The notes beneath the pieces were generated by a model that was not told the DNA's origin, did no database searches, and saw nothing but the letters and a program-made list of their open reading frames with translations. A stretch of 35,813 nucleotides of DNA, taken from Oehlia diaphana (Eukaryota > Glomeromycota > Glomeromycetes > Glomerales > Glomeraceae). The stretch is from positions 39,819-75,631 of the forward strand of contig QZLH01000017.1 of NCBI GenBank assembly GCA_003833135.1. Direction: 5' to 3'. Shown here piece after piece: positions 10,966 through 21,884 of this stretch (positions within the stretch are counted from its first letter, which is position 1; the number at the start of each line of letters is the position of its first letter). Made by a program: the position numbers and the translations under genes.

Positions 10966-11011
10966 AAATCCCGAAATCATTATATTTTCACGTGATAAGA
11001 TTTCGGGATTT
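10966..11011. repeat. Perfect 13-bp inverted repeat AAATCCCGAAATC
   Basis: AAATCCCGAAATC at 10966-10978 pairs exactly with GATTTCGGGATTT at 10999-11011, with a 20-base loop containing CACGTGA. The CGGGATTT word recurs at other loci in this window, so it is probably a small foldback element rather than a transcription signal. Confidence 0.7.
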
Positions 11012-12404
11012 TGAACAAAATTGAGCAATAATAAATAATACATTTTATTTTTTTTTTTATTGAATTTTTCTTTTGATAAATGGAATTTTTTTAACCCCTT
11101 ATTACCTGTCCAAAAATGTTTAAAAACAATTTTTTTAAACCAGTTTTCAAACTTGTTAGTTTATTAATGAACAATTACAAAATAATTTTGCAAATCAAAA
11201 AAAATTCTTTGTAATTAACCTAAAAATAACAAATTTATTTTTAAATATTCCTTTTTAAGGAAATTTATTTATCAATCATCCAATCATCGAAAATAGAAAT
11301 TTCTTTTTTTTTTTTTTTTTGTGTTGATTATCCATTTTATTTTGTTATTCATATTAAGATATATATATGTATATATATTAGTCATATTCTTTTTACTTCT
11401 TTTGAATATAAAAACTGCCGAAACGCCGAAATGCAAATAATATAAATAAAATAAACCGGTCCAATCAACCATGGAAAAAAGAGACAAATTTTAGTTAGAT
11501 TAAAATTTTATGATAAGAAAAATTATTATTATTATTTTCTATTAGTCATATAATAATGATTAAAGTCCACTAATTTCATTTACAATTAAGTTGGTATCGG
11601 CGGCCCATCATACCATCATGTGCTTAGAATGAAATTATAAAAAAGGAAATATGACCGAAACATAAAGAATTCGAGAATACAGTATATTGAACTTACAGGG
11701 ATTTTGTAAGGTTCCACTATTTACTTTTTAGTATTATTGATTATGATGGTATAAATAAAATTTTTTTTCTTCAATTATTGACTAGATGAAGATCGCCAAA
11801 TTGGTAAAGTGATGATAAAAAAAAAAAAAAAAAAATTTACATATATAAGTAGCGTTTCTAAATCTGTAATATTTGCAATAAAGATAACTCATAATAATCA
11901 TATACTTTATCATTTCACTTATAGTGAATTTTCCAAAAGTGGACGTAATGATGTAACGCTAACGTTCAATCATTTCAATCATTTCTAAGAAATAATAAAT
12001 TTGATTCAATTCAATAGAGTTAACTCTTAGTATCATCATTTCACTTACAATGGATGCTAGTGTCTATTCATTTCTATGAAATAGTAAATTTGAATTGGTA
12101 ACTGTGATCGCGTGTATTTTCAACAGTCCTGTCCCGTGACCCGTAAAAATTGTTTAGCGCGTCTATTTTAAATAAATCAACTTTGACAACTTTGACAAAA
12201 TTATGATCACAATAAAATAACATAAATAGCGCACATATACCGAATATCAAATACCAATTTATTGCATAACAGATAATAACAATATAGCAATACATCTGAT
12301 ATATCTAATATCCAATACATCTAATATTCTAAAGTAGCCTAAGAAAAAATTCATCTTTAATAACCCATCAAATAGCATTTTTTATAAAAGAATTTCCTAT
12401 ATAA

Positions 12405-14180
12405 TTACTTATAACGGTCCGAAATTTCTTCACGTAGGATGTCCATACATTCTCGCCCATTTTGTAATAAAGCTTGATCGAAGTCTTGATTAAAATTTCC
12501 TATAACATATTTAAATTTGAAGTTTCTAACATCATTACCATAATATCTAATCCTATTTAAAGCAAATTGTAAAATTAGTCGTAAATTTTCGTTTCGAATC
12601 ATTTGTTCATTACAAAAATATAATTCAAATAATTTGTTATAGCCTATATTTTCTAGTAATTTCATTAAAAAGTATGTGATGAATTCGTCTTCGTCACTAT
12701 AGATATTTAAACCTAATTTCTGCAAGGAGTTAGGTAATGAATTCGCGAACGCCACGATATAATTATCATTTAACATTGACGACAATTCTAATTTCATCTC
12801 TAATTTCAATTCGAGATGTTCTAACCCACTCAACACCTCTAATAACTTGGTAAACGACCAAAAATCTTTAATTGATATTTCACATGATAAATTTGTTAAT
12901 TCGTAACAATATTCTCTTAATATTGTAATGATAAAGGTATTTATTTTACCTAAATTTAATGTTCGTAAATTTACGCTGGTCATCAAGAGTATTTTCTTAA
13001 GACCAAGTGTAACCATATCATCACTGATTGATGAACCACCTCCTGTTGTTTCAAATTCTTCTTGTTGTTGCTCATCGTACATATAATTACTATATTCATC
13101 ATCTACATCATCTACGCTTATGCAATCTTCAATACAATAGATTTTTCTGATTTTCAATTTATTGAAATCAATTTCTTCAATTATGGGTATTTCCCTCATT
13201 TTAACATCATAATATCCCCAATTATCCTCCTCTATAATAGAATCTTTTTTTCCTTCAAAGATTAATGACTCTAAATTACTACAATTTCGCAAGACTTTTA
13301 CTATTCTTGAGAAATTTTTTAATTTCCCTCCAATTGTTAAATGCCTCAAATTTGTTTCCTGAGATTTGATAATTTCCTCAAATTCGAATAAGTTTTCAAA
13401 AATTAAGGATTCGTTAATTGATAACGCTTCTAATTTGTATTGATGTGCGATAAAATTAAAAATACTTTCAATAAAACGTGTAGTAAATGAAGCGATATAA
13501 TTTGATGAAATATTAATTTTAACGTATCTAATCGAAAAAGTGTAATGAGATAAAGTATCAAATAAATTATTAAGATTATTTTCATCTTCTTGAATATTAG
13601 GATTGTTTACTCCAGCAAAATAGGTAATCTCTAAATTTACTAAATGAGATATAGAATAAACAAATTCTTTATGGTTAATAAAAAACATTCTATCATGAGA
13701 ACTTAACCTAAAATAATTCAAGGATTCCAATTTATTAGTCGACGCAAATAATAAATTACTAACAAGATAAGTTGAATATACCAATTTATCCTGATAATTT
13801 ACATAATAATTATATGGTTCCATTAATATTAACCACCTCTCAATTAATATTTGAAATACTTGTGAATTAAAACTTTTTAAGAATTCAGGGTAATAAAAAA
13901 ATGTCGCTTCTGGTAATTCTAAAGGAATTCCCGTAAATCTTAAAAATGATTTATCTTCATCCACTAAAGAACTTACGTATGTATTTATAATAAGAGGTGA
14001 TTTTGGATTTTCCAAATTTATGTGTTCAAAAGGCGTACCCCATAATAACGGCGTCGCTAAACGACAAAAAAATCGGTTTACGAATGTACAATTATATAAA
14101 GTCTTTATATCATTTTTAAGTTGATAAAAAATTTCATTGTAACATTCGACGGATATTTTGTTTTTTGAGTAAGAGTCCAT
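12405..14180 (-). CDS. F-box/leucine-rich protein, single exon
   Basis: Predicted substrate-recognition subunit of an SCF (Skp1-cullin-F-box) ubiquitin ligase. I chose the ATG at 14178-14180, giving 591 residues. An upstream in-frame ATG at 14255 would add 25 residues encoded mostly by poly-A/T leader, and the F-box begins right after the chosen start. Residues about 9-50 (ISVECYNEIFYQLKNDIKTL and onward to LLWGTP) match the diverged F-box of the large family expanded in Glomeromycotina. Irregular Leu-rich repeats follow (for example NLRHLTIGG near 277, NLESLIFEG near 302, NLRTLNLG near 404, LEHLELKL near 453). An acidic, Gln/Gly-rich low-complexity insert occupies 351-387. The frame is uninterrupted, so the gene looks intact. 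The target is unknown. Confidence 0.85.
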   Translation of the reverse strand: MDSYSKNKISVECYNEIFYQLKNDIKTLYNCTFVNRFFCRLATPLLWGTPFEHINLENPKSPLIINTYVSSLVDEDKSFLRFTGIPLELPEATFFYYPEFLKSFNSQVFQILIERWLILMEPYNYYVNYQDKLVYSTYLVSNLLFASTNKLESLNYFRLSSHDRMFFINHKEFVYSISHLVNLEITYFAGVNNPNIQEDENNLNNLFDTLSHYTFSIRYVKINISSNYIASFTTRFIESIFNFIAHQYKLEALSINESLIFENLFEFEEIIKSQETNLRHLTIGGKLKNFSRIVKVLRNCSNLESLIFEGKKDSIIEEDNWGYYDVKMREIPIIEEIDFNKLKIRKIYCIEDCISVDDVDDEYSNYMYDEQQQEEFETTGGGSSISDDMVTLGLKKILLMTSVNLRTLNLGKINTFIITILREYCYELTNLSCEISIKDFWSFTKLLEVLSGLEHLELKLEMKLELSSMLNDNYIVAFANSLPNSLQKLGLNIYSDEDEFITYFLMKLLENIGYNKLFELYFCNEQMIRNENLRLILQFALNRIRYYGNDVRNFKFKYVIGNFNQDFDQALLQNGRECMDILREEISDRYK

Positions 14181-15155
14181 TTTTTTTTGAAAAAAAATTA
14201 TTTTAACTCGCAAAAAAAAAAAGGAAAAGGAAAGGATTTTTTTTTTTTTTAGCAAAAAATGAACGTCAAGTTTATATTTATTTTAAGAGATCGACAGATG
14301 TACGTTTCATTGCATTACTTTTGTATAAACAATTGATTGATCATTACAAAATTTCCCACAATTGAATTATAAAACGTAAAATATATAATATCTCTAGTAA
14401 CTCTCGATTTATAGTACACTTTTGTTGCGGTAATAAGTTCTTCCGTAAACGTAATTCCTCAAATTACAAAAAAACAGCTTTTACATATCCGGAAACAAAG
14501 CAAAATGTAAAAAGAAATGTTGTCCGACCATGATTCGATGACCGCAGTAATTCTGATCAATTACACCGATCCCATTTATGTTTCGAGCAAAAAACAAATA
14601 ACAAATCGTAGCAAATTATCGATAGAATTATAGATATCAAATATTATGTGCAGTAAAAAGTAAATCAGTAAATAATGTCTTTTTAATAAGTTCTAAATAG
14701 GAATAGTTCTCTTTAGGGGCTTAGCTTTTTTTGAATCATCAATTGATATATTCAGTAGTTCCTTTCTATTCATGAGTTGGTTCTTGTTTTAACTTTTTTT
14801 GTAATGGTAGGACAATTAATGATATAAAAAGTATGAATATACCTAATGGATTAAAATACCGAACCAGCCCTCCTGAAATAAGCCTGTTCCTGTACACCGG
14901 TAAGTCGGCCAGGTTTTGAGAATATATTCGACCTGATTTGAATGAAAATGGAAAGACCCGTAATTTATTCAGGTCTTATATTTTCGTAACTCGACCTGAG
15001 TATGTGTAACCCAGGTTAAACTCAAAATATATTACCGACTTAATATTGATAATCTAAAAAGTTTACATAATAAATTTCATTTTCAATTGATAATTTGTTT
15101 ACAGTTAAAGAAAAAGTGGCTCGGTAATGATAATGGTCATACAAGATCAAGTTAT
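14181..15155. other. Upstream region of the F-box gene, with ACCTG/CAGGT repeat
   Basis: A/T runs in the first 80 bp form the probable leader. Beyond about 14860 there is a repeat rich in GACCTGA, CAGGTC and ACCCAGG (about 14870-15020), weakly similar to the block near 15430-15480 and to those at 18415-19000. No gene was recognised. Confidence 0.45.
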
Positions 15156-15256
15156 TACACAGTAAAATTCGATATACCTGAACCTTGATATAACGGATTT
15201 TTGACAAATTTTACCAATGGAACGGATGGTTCCATTATATCGAATTTCACTGTGTA
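15156..15256. mobile_element. 97-bp MITE with CACAGT termini and TA duplication
   Basis: Left end CACAGTAAAATTCGATATA (15158-15176) pairs with right end TATATCGAATTTCACTGTG (15236-15254); 18 of 19 positions match. TA dinucleotides flank both sides (15156-15157 and 15255-15256), as expected for Tc1/mariner/pogo-type insertion. The interior of about 60 bp carries TGAACC and GGTTCCA, which extend the inverted similarity. It is too short to code and must rely on an enzyme from elsewhere. Confidence 0.8.
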
Positions 15257-15615
15257 TTATGAATTCTGAATTAGTCTAATATAATAAAGTCAAATAATTA
15301 GGCGTGATATTAGTTGAAATCAAATAATGAACTATTGGCTTAATTTGGCCAGAATTATATCCGAATACAGGAAATTTATGACATGTCGGGACATGCGGTT
15401 CACGAGTCATTATAATATTAATATCAACCTGAATCGTGTTAAATTAACGCGGGTTGACTCGTATCGAACCCTACTGAAACCTTTCTCAGATCCAATAGAA
15501 ATTATTTCCACATCAAGCAACATCAACATGTTTTAATTTAAATACTCTTATGAACATTAAGTGTAACCTTTCTAGATAGACCTAAAAAATACCAGTACAT
15601 TTCAGACTACATTTA
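15257..15615. other. AT-rich stretch, no gene recognised
   Basis: An open frame of 69 codons (15327-15536) exists, but it overlaps ACCTGAATCG/CGCGGGTTGAC repeat sequence similar to other loci in the window. I treat it as accidental. Confidence 0.4.
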
Positions 15616-15929
15616 ATGTTAAATACTAAAGAACTACGAAAAATTGAATATATTCTACATCTAAAATCAAACAATCTATTATGGATTGTCCCATACTTTA
15701 TCGGTCTACGCAACGATGCTTTCGGTGAGTATATAGAGAGTGAGCAACGTTTTTTCATTTTATGTTACTTATTAATACTTTTAAATGTAATTTCAGAGCC
15801 CTGGGCATAGTTTCTCAAGATTTTGAGTTCCATGTAAATTTGGTAAGAAATAGTATTAAGGAGGAATCAGTAAAATTGTCATGCACGTGGACAGCTAATG
15901 TTTCTTGTCATTCTTGTTTGACAATATAA
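15616..15929 (+). CDS. Candidate small two-exon gene, unknown function
   Basis: The ATG at 15616 opens 15616-15724. A GTGAGT donor at 15725 and an acceptor ending at 15798 (TTTCAGAG, second AG) define a 74-bp intron, typical for this genome. The second exon 15799-15929 then stays open to TAA, giving 79 residues. Using the first AG ends the frame within a few codons. The product has mixed, non-low-complexity composition (IVPYFIGLRNDAF, then LGIVSQDFEFHVNLVRNS) and four Cys near the end. I recognise no family. It could be a fragment of a larger decayed gene. The call rests on splice-site fit only. Confidence 0.3.
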
Positions 15930-17640
15930 ATATCAGTAATATCGTGATACAATGATATCATTTGATTGTATACTTGACCATAAATAGTATATAATATGGA
16001 CATGATCAAATCATTACACCTGGTTAAGAAAATAATGTAATTAGTATACTGCAAGATATAAAAGTCTTCCACTAGACCACTATGCTTCAGACAATGCAAT
16101 TTACAGATAATAAATTTAACTTTTTACAACTTTAACAATATGCTTATGAACTATATGTCAATAAACTTTAAATTCTATCTACTGAACAGTATTTTTAATC
16201 TGCATGTTCTTTTATAAAAAGCCTTACTATTATCACTTCTTTTGTTAAGATAAATTTTCTTGAAAATTATACAAACACACAAAGGCTGCAATTAAAGTAA
16301 TTCATATTACTGATGCAAAGTGTTCAGACTCTTAAGAACTACATATTATATATAAAATTACTATTGAATTTTTATTAAAATATATAGTTTGTCCAAAAAA
16401 TATCTTTTAAGGTATTTGATTGATCAGATATTATTCAACAATAAATATGCCAAATTAGCATCCTTTATAGCACTTCATAGTGGTATACTGCTTGCATCCT
16501 ATGGTCACTTTAGTACATCTAAATTTTCTGTTTAAGGTCTAACAATCTTAGAGGAGAAATTAGTTATGTATCTTTCTTATAACAACATTAATATAACAAA
16601 TATCCATTACGATGAACCAATTTGTTCATCAATTATAGACACAAGAAAATCCATCCACTTGGATTGGAATGATTTCTGATGGTAAATGGAAGGTTATATC
16701 TGATAATGATAACTATTGCTAAATAGAAATTTATTAGGAAATTTTTGCCAACTCAGAGTAAACTGCAATAAAAAAAAATCTGAAAGTATTAAAAGAGATA
16801 AAACTATGACTGGTGAAAAAAAATTTCAACCATTTAGATTTGATGGCACTTTAGTAAATAGATAGTAAGAAAAGTAGAAGATTATAAGTATTATAATAAT
16901 GAAATTAATAAGAGAATTTTGACATTTCAATTCCATTCAAATATTCATCATTAAATTTAATTACAATTTTTCTGGTTTAACTTATACTAATAATAAGTAG
17001 AAAACTTATAATTTTCATAGGCTTAAAAAATCAAGTAGAACACAAATTATCAAAGACTATGAGTTATCCATAATTTTGGAATCATATTTATGTTTTTAGT
17101 TAACCAATAATTTACTCATATTGTTCATATTGTGAAAGTCAGTTCAATTTCTTTTTTAGTTGGAACTGAGCAAATACTGTTAAATGTTAATATCAAAAAC
17201 TATATTAGTTAATTTATTGTTTCTTTGTCTCTTAATATCTAATCTTGTCATTAATGTGAACAGAATTCTAAAATATCACAATCCATATTTAAAAAAATTT
17301 ATCTTATATGTTTACATTTATATGGATAACAACTAAAAAATAATAATAAAACTTCATTACTCTTTGATTAATTTGTATAATTTCATTCTTTATATGATTA
17401 ATTCAAAATGTTCAATAATGATTGTAATTATCTATATATGATAATTTATTAATAATGATACAATGATATGTACTGTATATTTATATATAAGAATATTTTT
17501 ATTATGGCATAATTAAATTTCTTCTAATATTGTTCATTGTCAAAAATAACACTCTTTAATAATGGTAAACAATATTAGATATTATTCTTATTATCAATCT
17601 TGAACGCTAAAGGATATTAATTATAGGTCAACTATAATTA
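15930..17640. other. Gene-poor AT-rich stretch with weak coding-like remnants
   Basis: Around 16630-16722 (plus strand, after TTATAG) the frame TQENPSTWIGMISDGKWKVI runs to a stop. At 16801-16861 TMTGEKKFQPFRFDGTLVNR does the same. Both have protein-like composition but no family that I recognise and no continuous gene model. They may be relics of one decayed gene. The rest shows nothing that I can support. Confidence 0.35.
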
Positions 17641-17642
17641 AT

Positions 17643-18014
17643 ATGCCTATTTTTAAGATAATTAGATTATATTTATCATTTAAATATATTTATATCATTT
17701 TAATTAATCTATTTTTATTATATTTCTTATTTTGTATACTGATTTTGTTATTCATTTGGCCATTTGGCTGGATTTTGATTTCTAAATTAGTTTATTCTTT
17801 TTTCTATACATTATTTACTCCTGATCGTATACTTTCAGCTATATTTGGTATTATTAGTATTATTAGAATTCTTATTGTTGTTTATTATGATGAAAGTATT
17901 ATATTGCCATTTTTTATAAATGTATTTTTTTTATTAACTATACTGTTCTTTATTCAAGATAATTCTAGTATAGATTGTGTTGCTAAAGAAACTTTATTAG
18001 GTCACCCCAATTAG
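17643..18014 (+). CDS. Hypothetical small membrane protein, 123 residues
   Basis: An uninterrupted frame from ATG to TAG encodes a very hydrophobic protein with about four membrane segments (about residues 16-40, 40-58, 62-80 and 87-104) and a short polar tail ending LLGHPN. It has no motif that I recognise. A/T-rich DNA easily yields Phe/Ile/Leu-rich frames, which weakens the case. The length, the single clear start and the WPFGW motif favour a real gene modestly. Confidence 0.35.
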   Translation: MPIFKIIRLYLSFKYIYIILINLFLLYFLFCILILLFIWPFGWILISKLVYSFFYTLFTPDRILSAIFGIISIIRILIVVYYDESIILPFFINVFFLLTILFFIQDNSSIDCVAKETLLGHPN

Positions 18015-18410
18015 AAAATTTTCTGAGTTTTTATTAGCCAAAAAAAAATATAAATAATTATTAAATAATAGTTAAAAAAAGTCTATGGAATAGATTTACA
18101 TATTTTACAAAAAAAAAAAAATTTTTTTTTGCAGTATTCGGAATCTTTCATGTTTCAGTACAAATATTTGTCATGCCAGACACCATTATTCTGTAAGGAT
18201 AGGGTTCGATTATATACGAGTTAAAGTAATTCTATAAATTATAATTCACGAGGAATAATGTTAAAAATTTCATAATCAACTATTTTTCTTTTTGTTAAAA
18301 ATACAATATACGATATGTTTATGTATCATAGGATGAGGTGAATTACATTACATTGTGGGGTAGACGCGTAACAAGATGTTAAAGAATGGATTTTATACGG
18401 CGCAATGCCA
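18015..18410. other. AT-rich DNA, nothing recognised
   Basis: Poly-A and poly-T runs near 18110-18130 and otherwise unstructured AT-rich sequence. Confidence 0.4.
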
Positions 18411-18414
18411 TATT

Positions 18415-19000
18415 AGGGATTGGACTCGGGTTGGACTGTACCCGAGTTACCCGCAGGTGGGTTGGTACTCGGGTGGTAATAATTTCCACCCGGATGGAGG
18501 CAGGTGGGTCAACCCATCAGGTCAACCTGGCAGATTACCCGTCAGGTCACCTTTTTAGTCACCTTGTTGTTTATTAAATTTTTTATTGATCAATGTAAAT
18601 CATTTAAAAAGTTCCAGTTTAGTGTTAATTATTAATAAATTAATAAAATGAGTTAAATTTATCTTATATATCTTCAAAACATGATATTCAACTTAAAGTA
18701 GTTAGCCAATTGTTATTTGTTAAAAGAAATAGTTTATATTGTAAAGCTTGGAGTCAATAATATTTGAAATATAACAAATTTGTCTTTTTTAATCATAATA
18801 AAGCTATTATATAACAAAAGAAATCAATATATAATATAAATGTTTTACAAGTTTTGAAATAAAGAGTAATTTTTTATATGAATTACGGGTGGGTAACGGG
18901 TGGGTTGACAGGTTGGGTTGACCCGATTTTCACCCGGGTGACCCGCGGGTCCATCTGCCAGGTGACCCGGGTAGAGATTTTTTTAGACGGGTCCAATCTC
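18415..19000. mobile_element. Candidate element bounded by two ACCCG/CGGGT-rich blocks
   Basis: Two G+C-rich blocks (about 18420-18560 and 18885-18995), full of ACCCG, CGGGT and GGTGGGT words, flank about 320 bp of AT-rich DNA. Segment 18520-18551 (GGTCAACCTGGCAGATTACC and onward) is the inverse of 18937-18967 with most positions matching, so the blocks are inverted copies. Reading frames in them (18376-18577, 18878-19120) follow the repeat, not a gene. Termini and target duplications could not be fixed. Confidence 0.55.
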
Positions 19001-19116
19001 TATGCCATATATGTTATAGAATTTAACTTTATTCTCATTAATCGAATACACAGTTGTACTATTAAAGATGCTCTCAGTTACAAGAGATTGTTGCGTATAA
19101 AAAAGAGACTAATATA

Positions 19117-19362
19117 TTAGCCTCGAATGAAAACACTCTTAGCGCAGCCAGATTTATCTACGTGATCAAGTCCTAAGCAACCTTCATTAGATAATGTCAT
19201 TTCTGATAAAATTATAAATTATATATGATTAATAAATTAAAATAAACGATTTAATAAAATATTCTTATTTAACTCACCATCGTCATCAAGATACTCCGGG
19301 TTTGCGTATGAAGTTTCAGATACAATTGCAATTTTTATTTTCGAAAAATCTTTTTCATTCAT
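19117..19362 (-). CDS. Candidate small two-exon gene, 56 residues
   Basis: On the minus strand, ATG at 19360-19362 opens exon 1 (19278-19362). A GTGAGT donor and a CAG acceptor define an intron at 19203-19277 (75 bp). Exon 2 (19117-19202) ends in TAA. The join keeps frame. The product begins MNEKDFSKIKIAIVSETSYA, has an acidic stretch LDDDE at the junction, and contains two Cys near the C-terminus. Composition is protein-like and unlike the Ile/Phe/Lys/Asn noise around it. No family was recognised. A further ATG frame of 39 codons lies upstream on the same strand (19580-19699). Both could be parts of one decayed gene. Confidence 0.4.
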
Positions 19363-19579
19363 ATCAAGTCAATATCGAAGACATACTTTTTAGTATTTGT
19401 AAGAGTCTCGCCCTAAGCCAATAAGAAATCAAAATTTTGGATTCTTTGAAATTTACACTATTAATTAATAAATAAAATTACGTTTTTAATAATAAATTTG
19501 AACGAGATTCCATGTACGTCCTTTGTAAATGATAACCTAGAAGTTTTATAAGGTTATTTTTTAAACGAAATTTATAAAA

Positions 19580-19699
19580 TTAAAGTAAAAGATCTCTAAG
19601 TATAATAGACGTAATAACCTCATCTTTAATTGATTTTCCAAGCCAGTAAACTTTAATGAACTTTTTTGTTTCCAATTCTACAATACTTATGCCCAGCAT
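19580..19699 (-). CDS. Short open frame of 39 residues, uncertain
   Basis: The minus-strand ATG at 19697-19699, preceded by AACAG, opens a frame reading MLGISIVELETKKFIKVYWL and ending at TAA 19580-19582. The composition looks protein-like, but it is short, has no family, and the AACAG before the ATG could equally be a splice acceptor of an internal exon. It is kept as a fragment or possible exon. Confidence 0.2.
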   Translation of the reverse strand: MLGISIVELETKKFIKVYWLGKSIKDEVITSIILRDLLL

Positions 19700-20940
19700 C
19701 TGTTTATGTAAGTCTTAAAACCGTGTAAAACCCCATCGATGATGCGCGTCTACAATCAAAAATTCCAACACAAAAAGAATTATAACGCAAAAAAAAAAAA
19801 GAAGCTTCGTAGTGTGTTTATTTGAAAAGTGACTCAATAGGTGCTTTAAAATTTATCTTTATACATACGATAATAAATATATCATGATGGATCTTCAAAA
19901 TTCTACAAGATTAAAACACGTGAAATGCCAATCTGATGAATCGACAAAATCAAGATAAATAGAAACGGTATCTTGATTGTTATTTCCAAAGAAGTATAAT
20001 AAAATTCGCCTAAAAGATTAATTAAATAAACTTGATATTTTATTTATTTTCGTTGATATACTACAAGTCTACAACACACCATTTCCAATTTCCATTTTGA
20101 ATTCTGGCCCGGTTATTTCCTTTCAAAATGAAAATCTTTCGATGTCTTGTCCCAATTTGGGCATAATTTTATATGCCATAGCTTTATCTATATTATACAT
20201 AAATAAAATTTTGGTCAACATTAGTGATAATAATAATACATCAAATTAATCACATATTCAAGGAATGTTGAAGATAATTTTGGATTTTGACGAGTATCCA
20301 GTTGTTTTTATTTAAAAAAAAAAATACTATATAAAGGTTCAACTAAATCCAAATTTCAACAAATATGTCAGTTAAATAACAAATCAAATACAAAATATAA
20401 TTTATTTGAATAATTTACATATAATCTGTGACAGACTATCATAGAACGATAATATCGATAATATAGTCGATGATAGGCCTATATCAGACGATTTAGTCAT
20501 GGAGGATGCAAATTAATAAGTTGGTTATTACTTTTCATTATATATTATATATATAGTTATATATAACCAAGCAAAACTACCGTTTTGTCGAAATTCTCAA
20601 AATTAAATTCTAGATAAATATCAAGCACCTTCCTATTAAACTATTAAACTGCATTATATTTTAACATACTATAATATTTAATTATAAATAGAAAGGTAGA
20701 AAATATCTAAATATTTTTCTTTAAATGCGGAATAAAGATTTTCATTACCAAAAACTTTTCAGCAAAATGCATGCCCCTTTTAAACTTGAAATGATCGACA
20801 TACCTTAATTCCGCCATATACTGTATATTAATTAGGATTTATTTATTCGTTATGATTCATTATGAATAGTATTTTAATAAACATAACTCTATATAAAAAA
20901 ATCATTTTAGAACTTTCACGAAGATTTTCTCAAATTATTT
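19700..20940. other. AT-rich intergenic DNA
   Basis: It includes an A run (about 19790-19800), a short (TA)n tract near 20545-20560, and no supported gene. A minus-strand MAEL start next to a GTATGT donor (about 20801-20815) was seen, but no matching second exon was found. Confidence 0.4.
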
Positions 20941-21466
20941 TAACTACACAAGTATCATATCGTGACTGGAGTTCAGTTCTTTCGTCTATCTGCTATGATC
21001 TTATTTTAAATCAGGAAATTTTTAGGTAATGTTGTTATTAGAATATTAGTAATCTAGAAAAAAAAAATAGCAAAAGATTGAAAATACTATCTAGTGTGTG
21101 TACAAATTTAATAAGTTTAATGAAGAATGGTAAAACAACTGAAATACCGTAACAACATGAGTACTAATCAATTAGACCAATTTAGTTAATTAGCAAAATT
21201 TGTGCTTATAAATGGATTAATTATCAAATCCATGACGAATCATTTGTCATACTTTAAACTACACTTTAAATTCTAAATATTGAGCTTCATTAAGTATTGG
21301 AATTATATTTTTGAAGCTTCTTAAGCGTCAAATTTTTTATAGATTTTTCGTAATTATGATAATAATCTATTTTATTAAAATCTTGCAGGTTTATCCGTTT
21401 ATGGAATACCTTATGTTGCTCTAGAAGTTTTCAAGGACAAAAATATTCTAAAGTATCACATATATA
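20941..21466 (+). pseudogene. Protein kinase fragments (activation segment), decayed
   Basis: After a TTGCAG acceptor at about 21388, the plus strand reads GLSVYGIPYVALEVFKDKNI. This resembles the end of the kinase activation segment (YGxxPYVAPEVL), with the conserved APE changed to ALE and one residue lost before PYVA. About 370 bp upstream (20958-21025) a short open stretch RDWSSVLSSICYDLILNQEI ends in an AG|GTAATG donor. It could be a damaged catalytic loop (HRDxHSGN type), a weaker inference. No continuous kinase can be built. It sits upstream of more kinase debris at 23001-24180 and may be the same family. Confidence 0.5.
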
Positions 21467-21884
21467 ATATATTAATGCAACAAATGTTGGCGTCGACGAG
21501 ATGACAATCACGTGATGGGTAGAGAACCGTGATCACAAAGTTTTCATATACGCACGAAATATTATTTATACATTATTATGACTTTTGGTATTGCACATGA
21601 TACGTTATTAGGTTGATGTATATTTAATGAAATAACAACAATTCCGTAAAATATTTATGTGAAATGATCTTGAATTGGAAAATGACCTTTCGATCATAAG
21701 CAAATTCAACTAATAATCTTGTACTCCCTAAATCAAAGTATCCCTCATAGTATGGTACCCCAGAGGCTTCGAATTTGTATGATACCCGAATACTATAGCT
21801 CACTCAAAAGAAAAACAAAAAACGGTAAAAAACTATCATTATTGAAAGAGAAGAAAAAATTCGATACTGAGCTAAACTCATTTA

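Larger units (their letters stand above)
10532..12404. other. Intergenic region between the two convergent genes
   Basis: It holds probable 3' flank of the permease (AATAAT/AATAAA words, 10610-10660), a (TA)n tract (10746-10767), a 21-22-bp tandem repeat, the 10966-11011 hairpin, a T run near 11300 and an A run near 11818-11835. A diverged duplication (CATTTCACTTA at 11911 and 12037, each followed by GAAATARTAAATTTGA) is also present. Small frames here look accidental. No RNA gene was recognised. Confidence 0.5.

Noticed and set aside
10773..10967. 64-codon frame downstream of the permease
   Set aside because: It starts in the 22-bp tandem repeat and ends in the CGGGATTT repeat; no family or splice signal.
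14181..14255. N-terminal extension of the F-box protein by 25 residues
   Set aside because: It is encoded mostly by A/T homopolymers of the leader, and the F-box begins directly after the ATG at 14180.
18376..18577. Two Gly/Pro/Arg-rich frames in the CGGGT block
   Set aside because: They overlap in different frames and follow the repeat words, so they reflect G+C-rich repeat rather than genes.
20801..20815. Possible first exon MAEL next to a GTATGT donor on the minus strand
   Set aside because: No second exon that keeps frame could be found.
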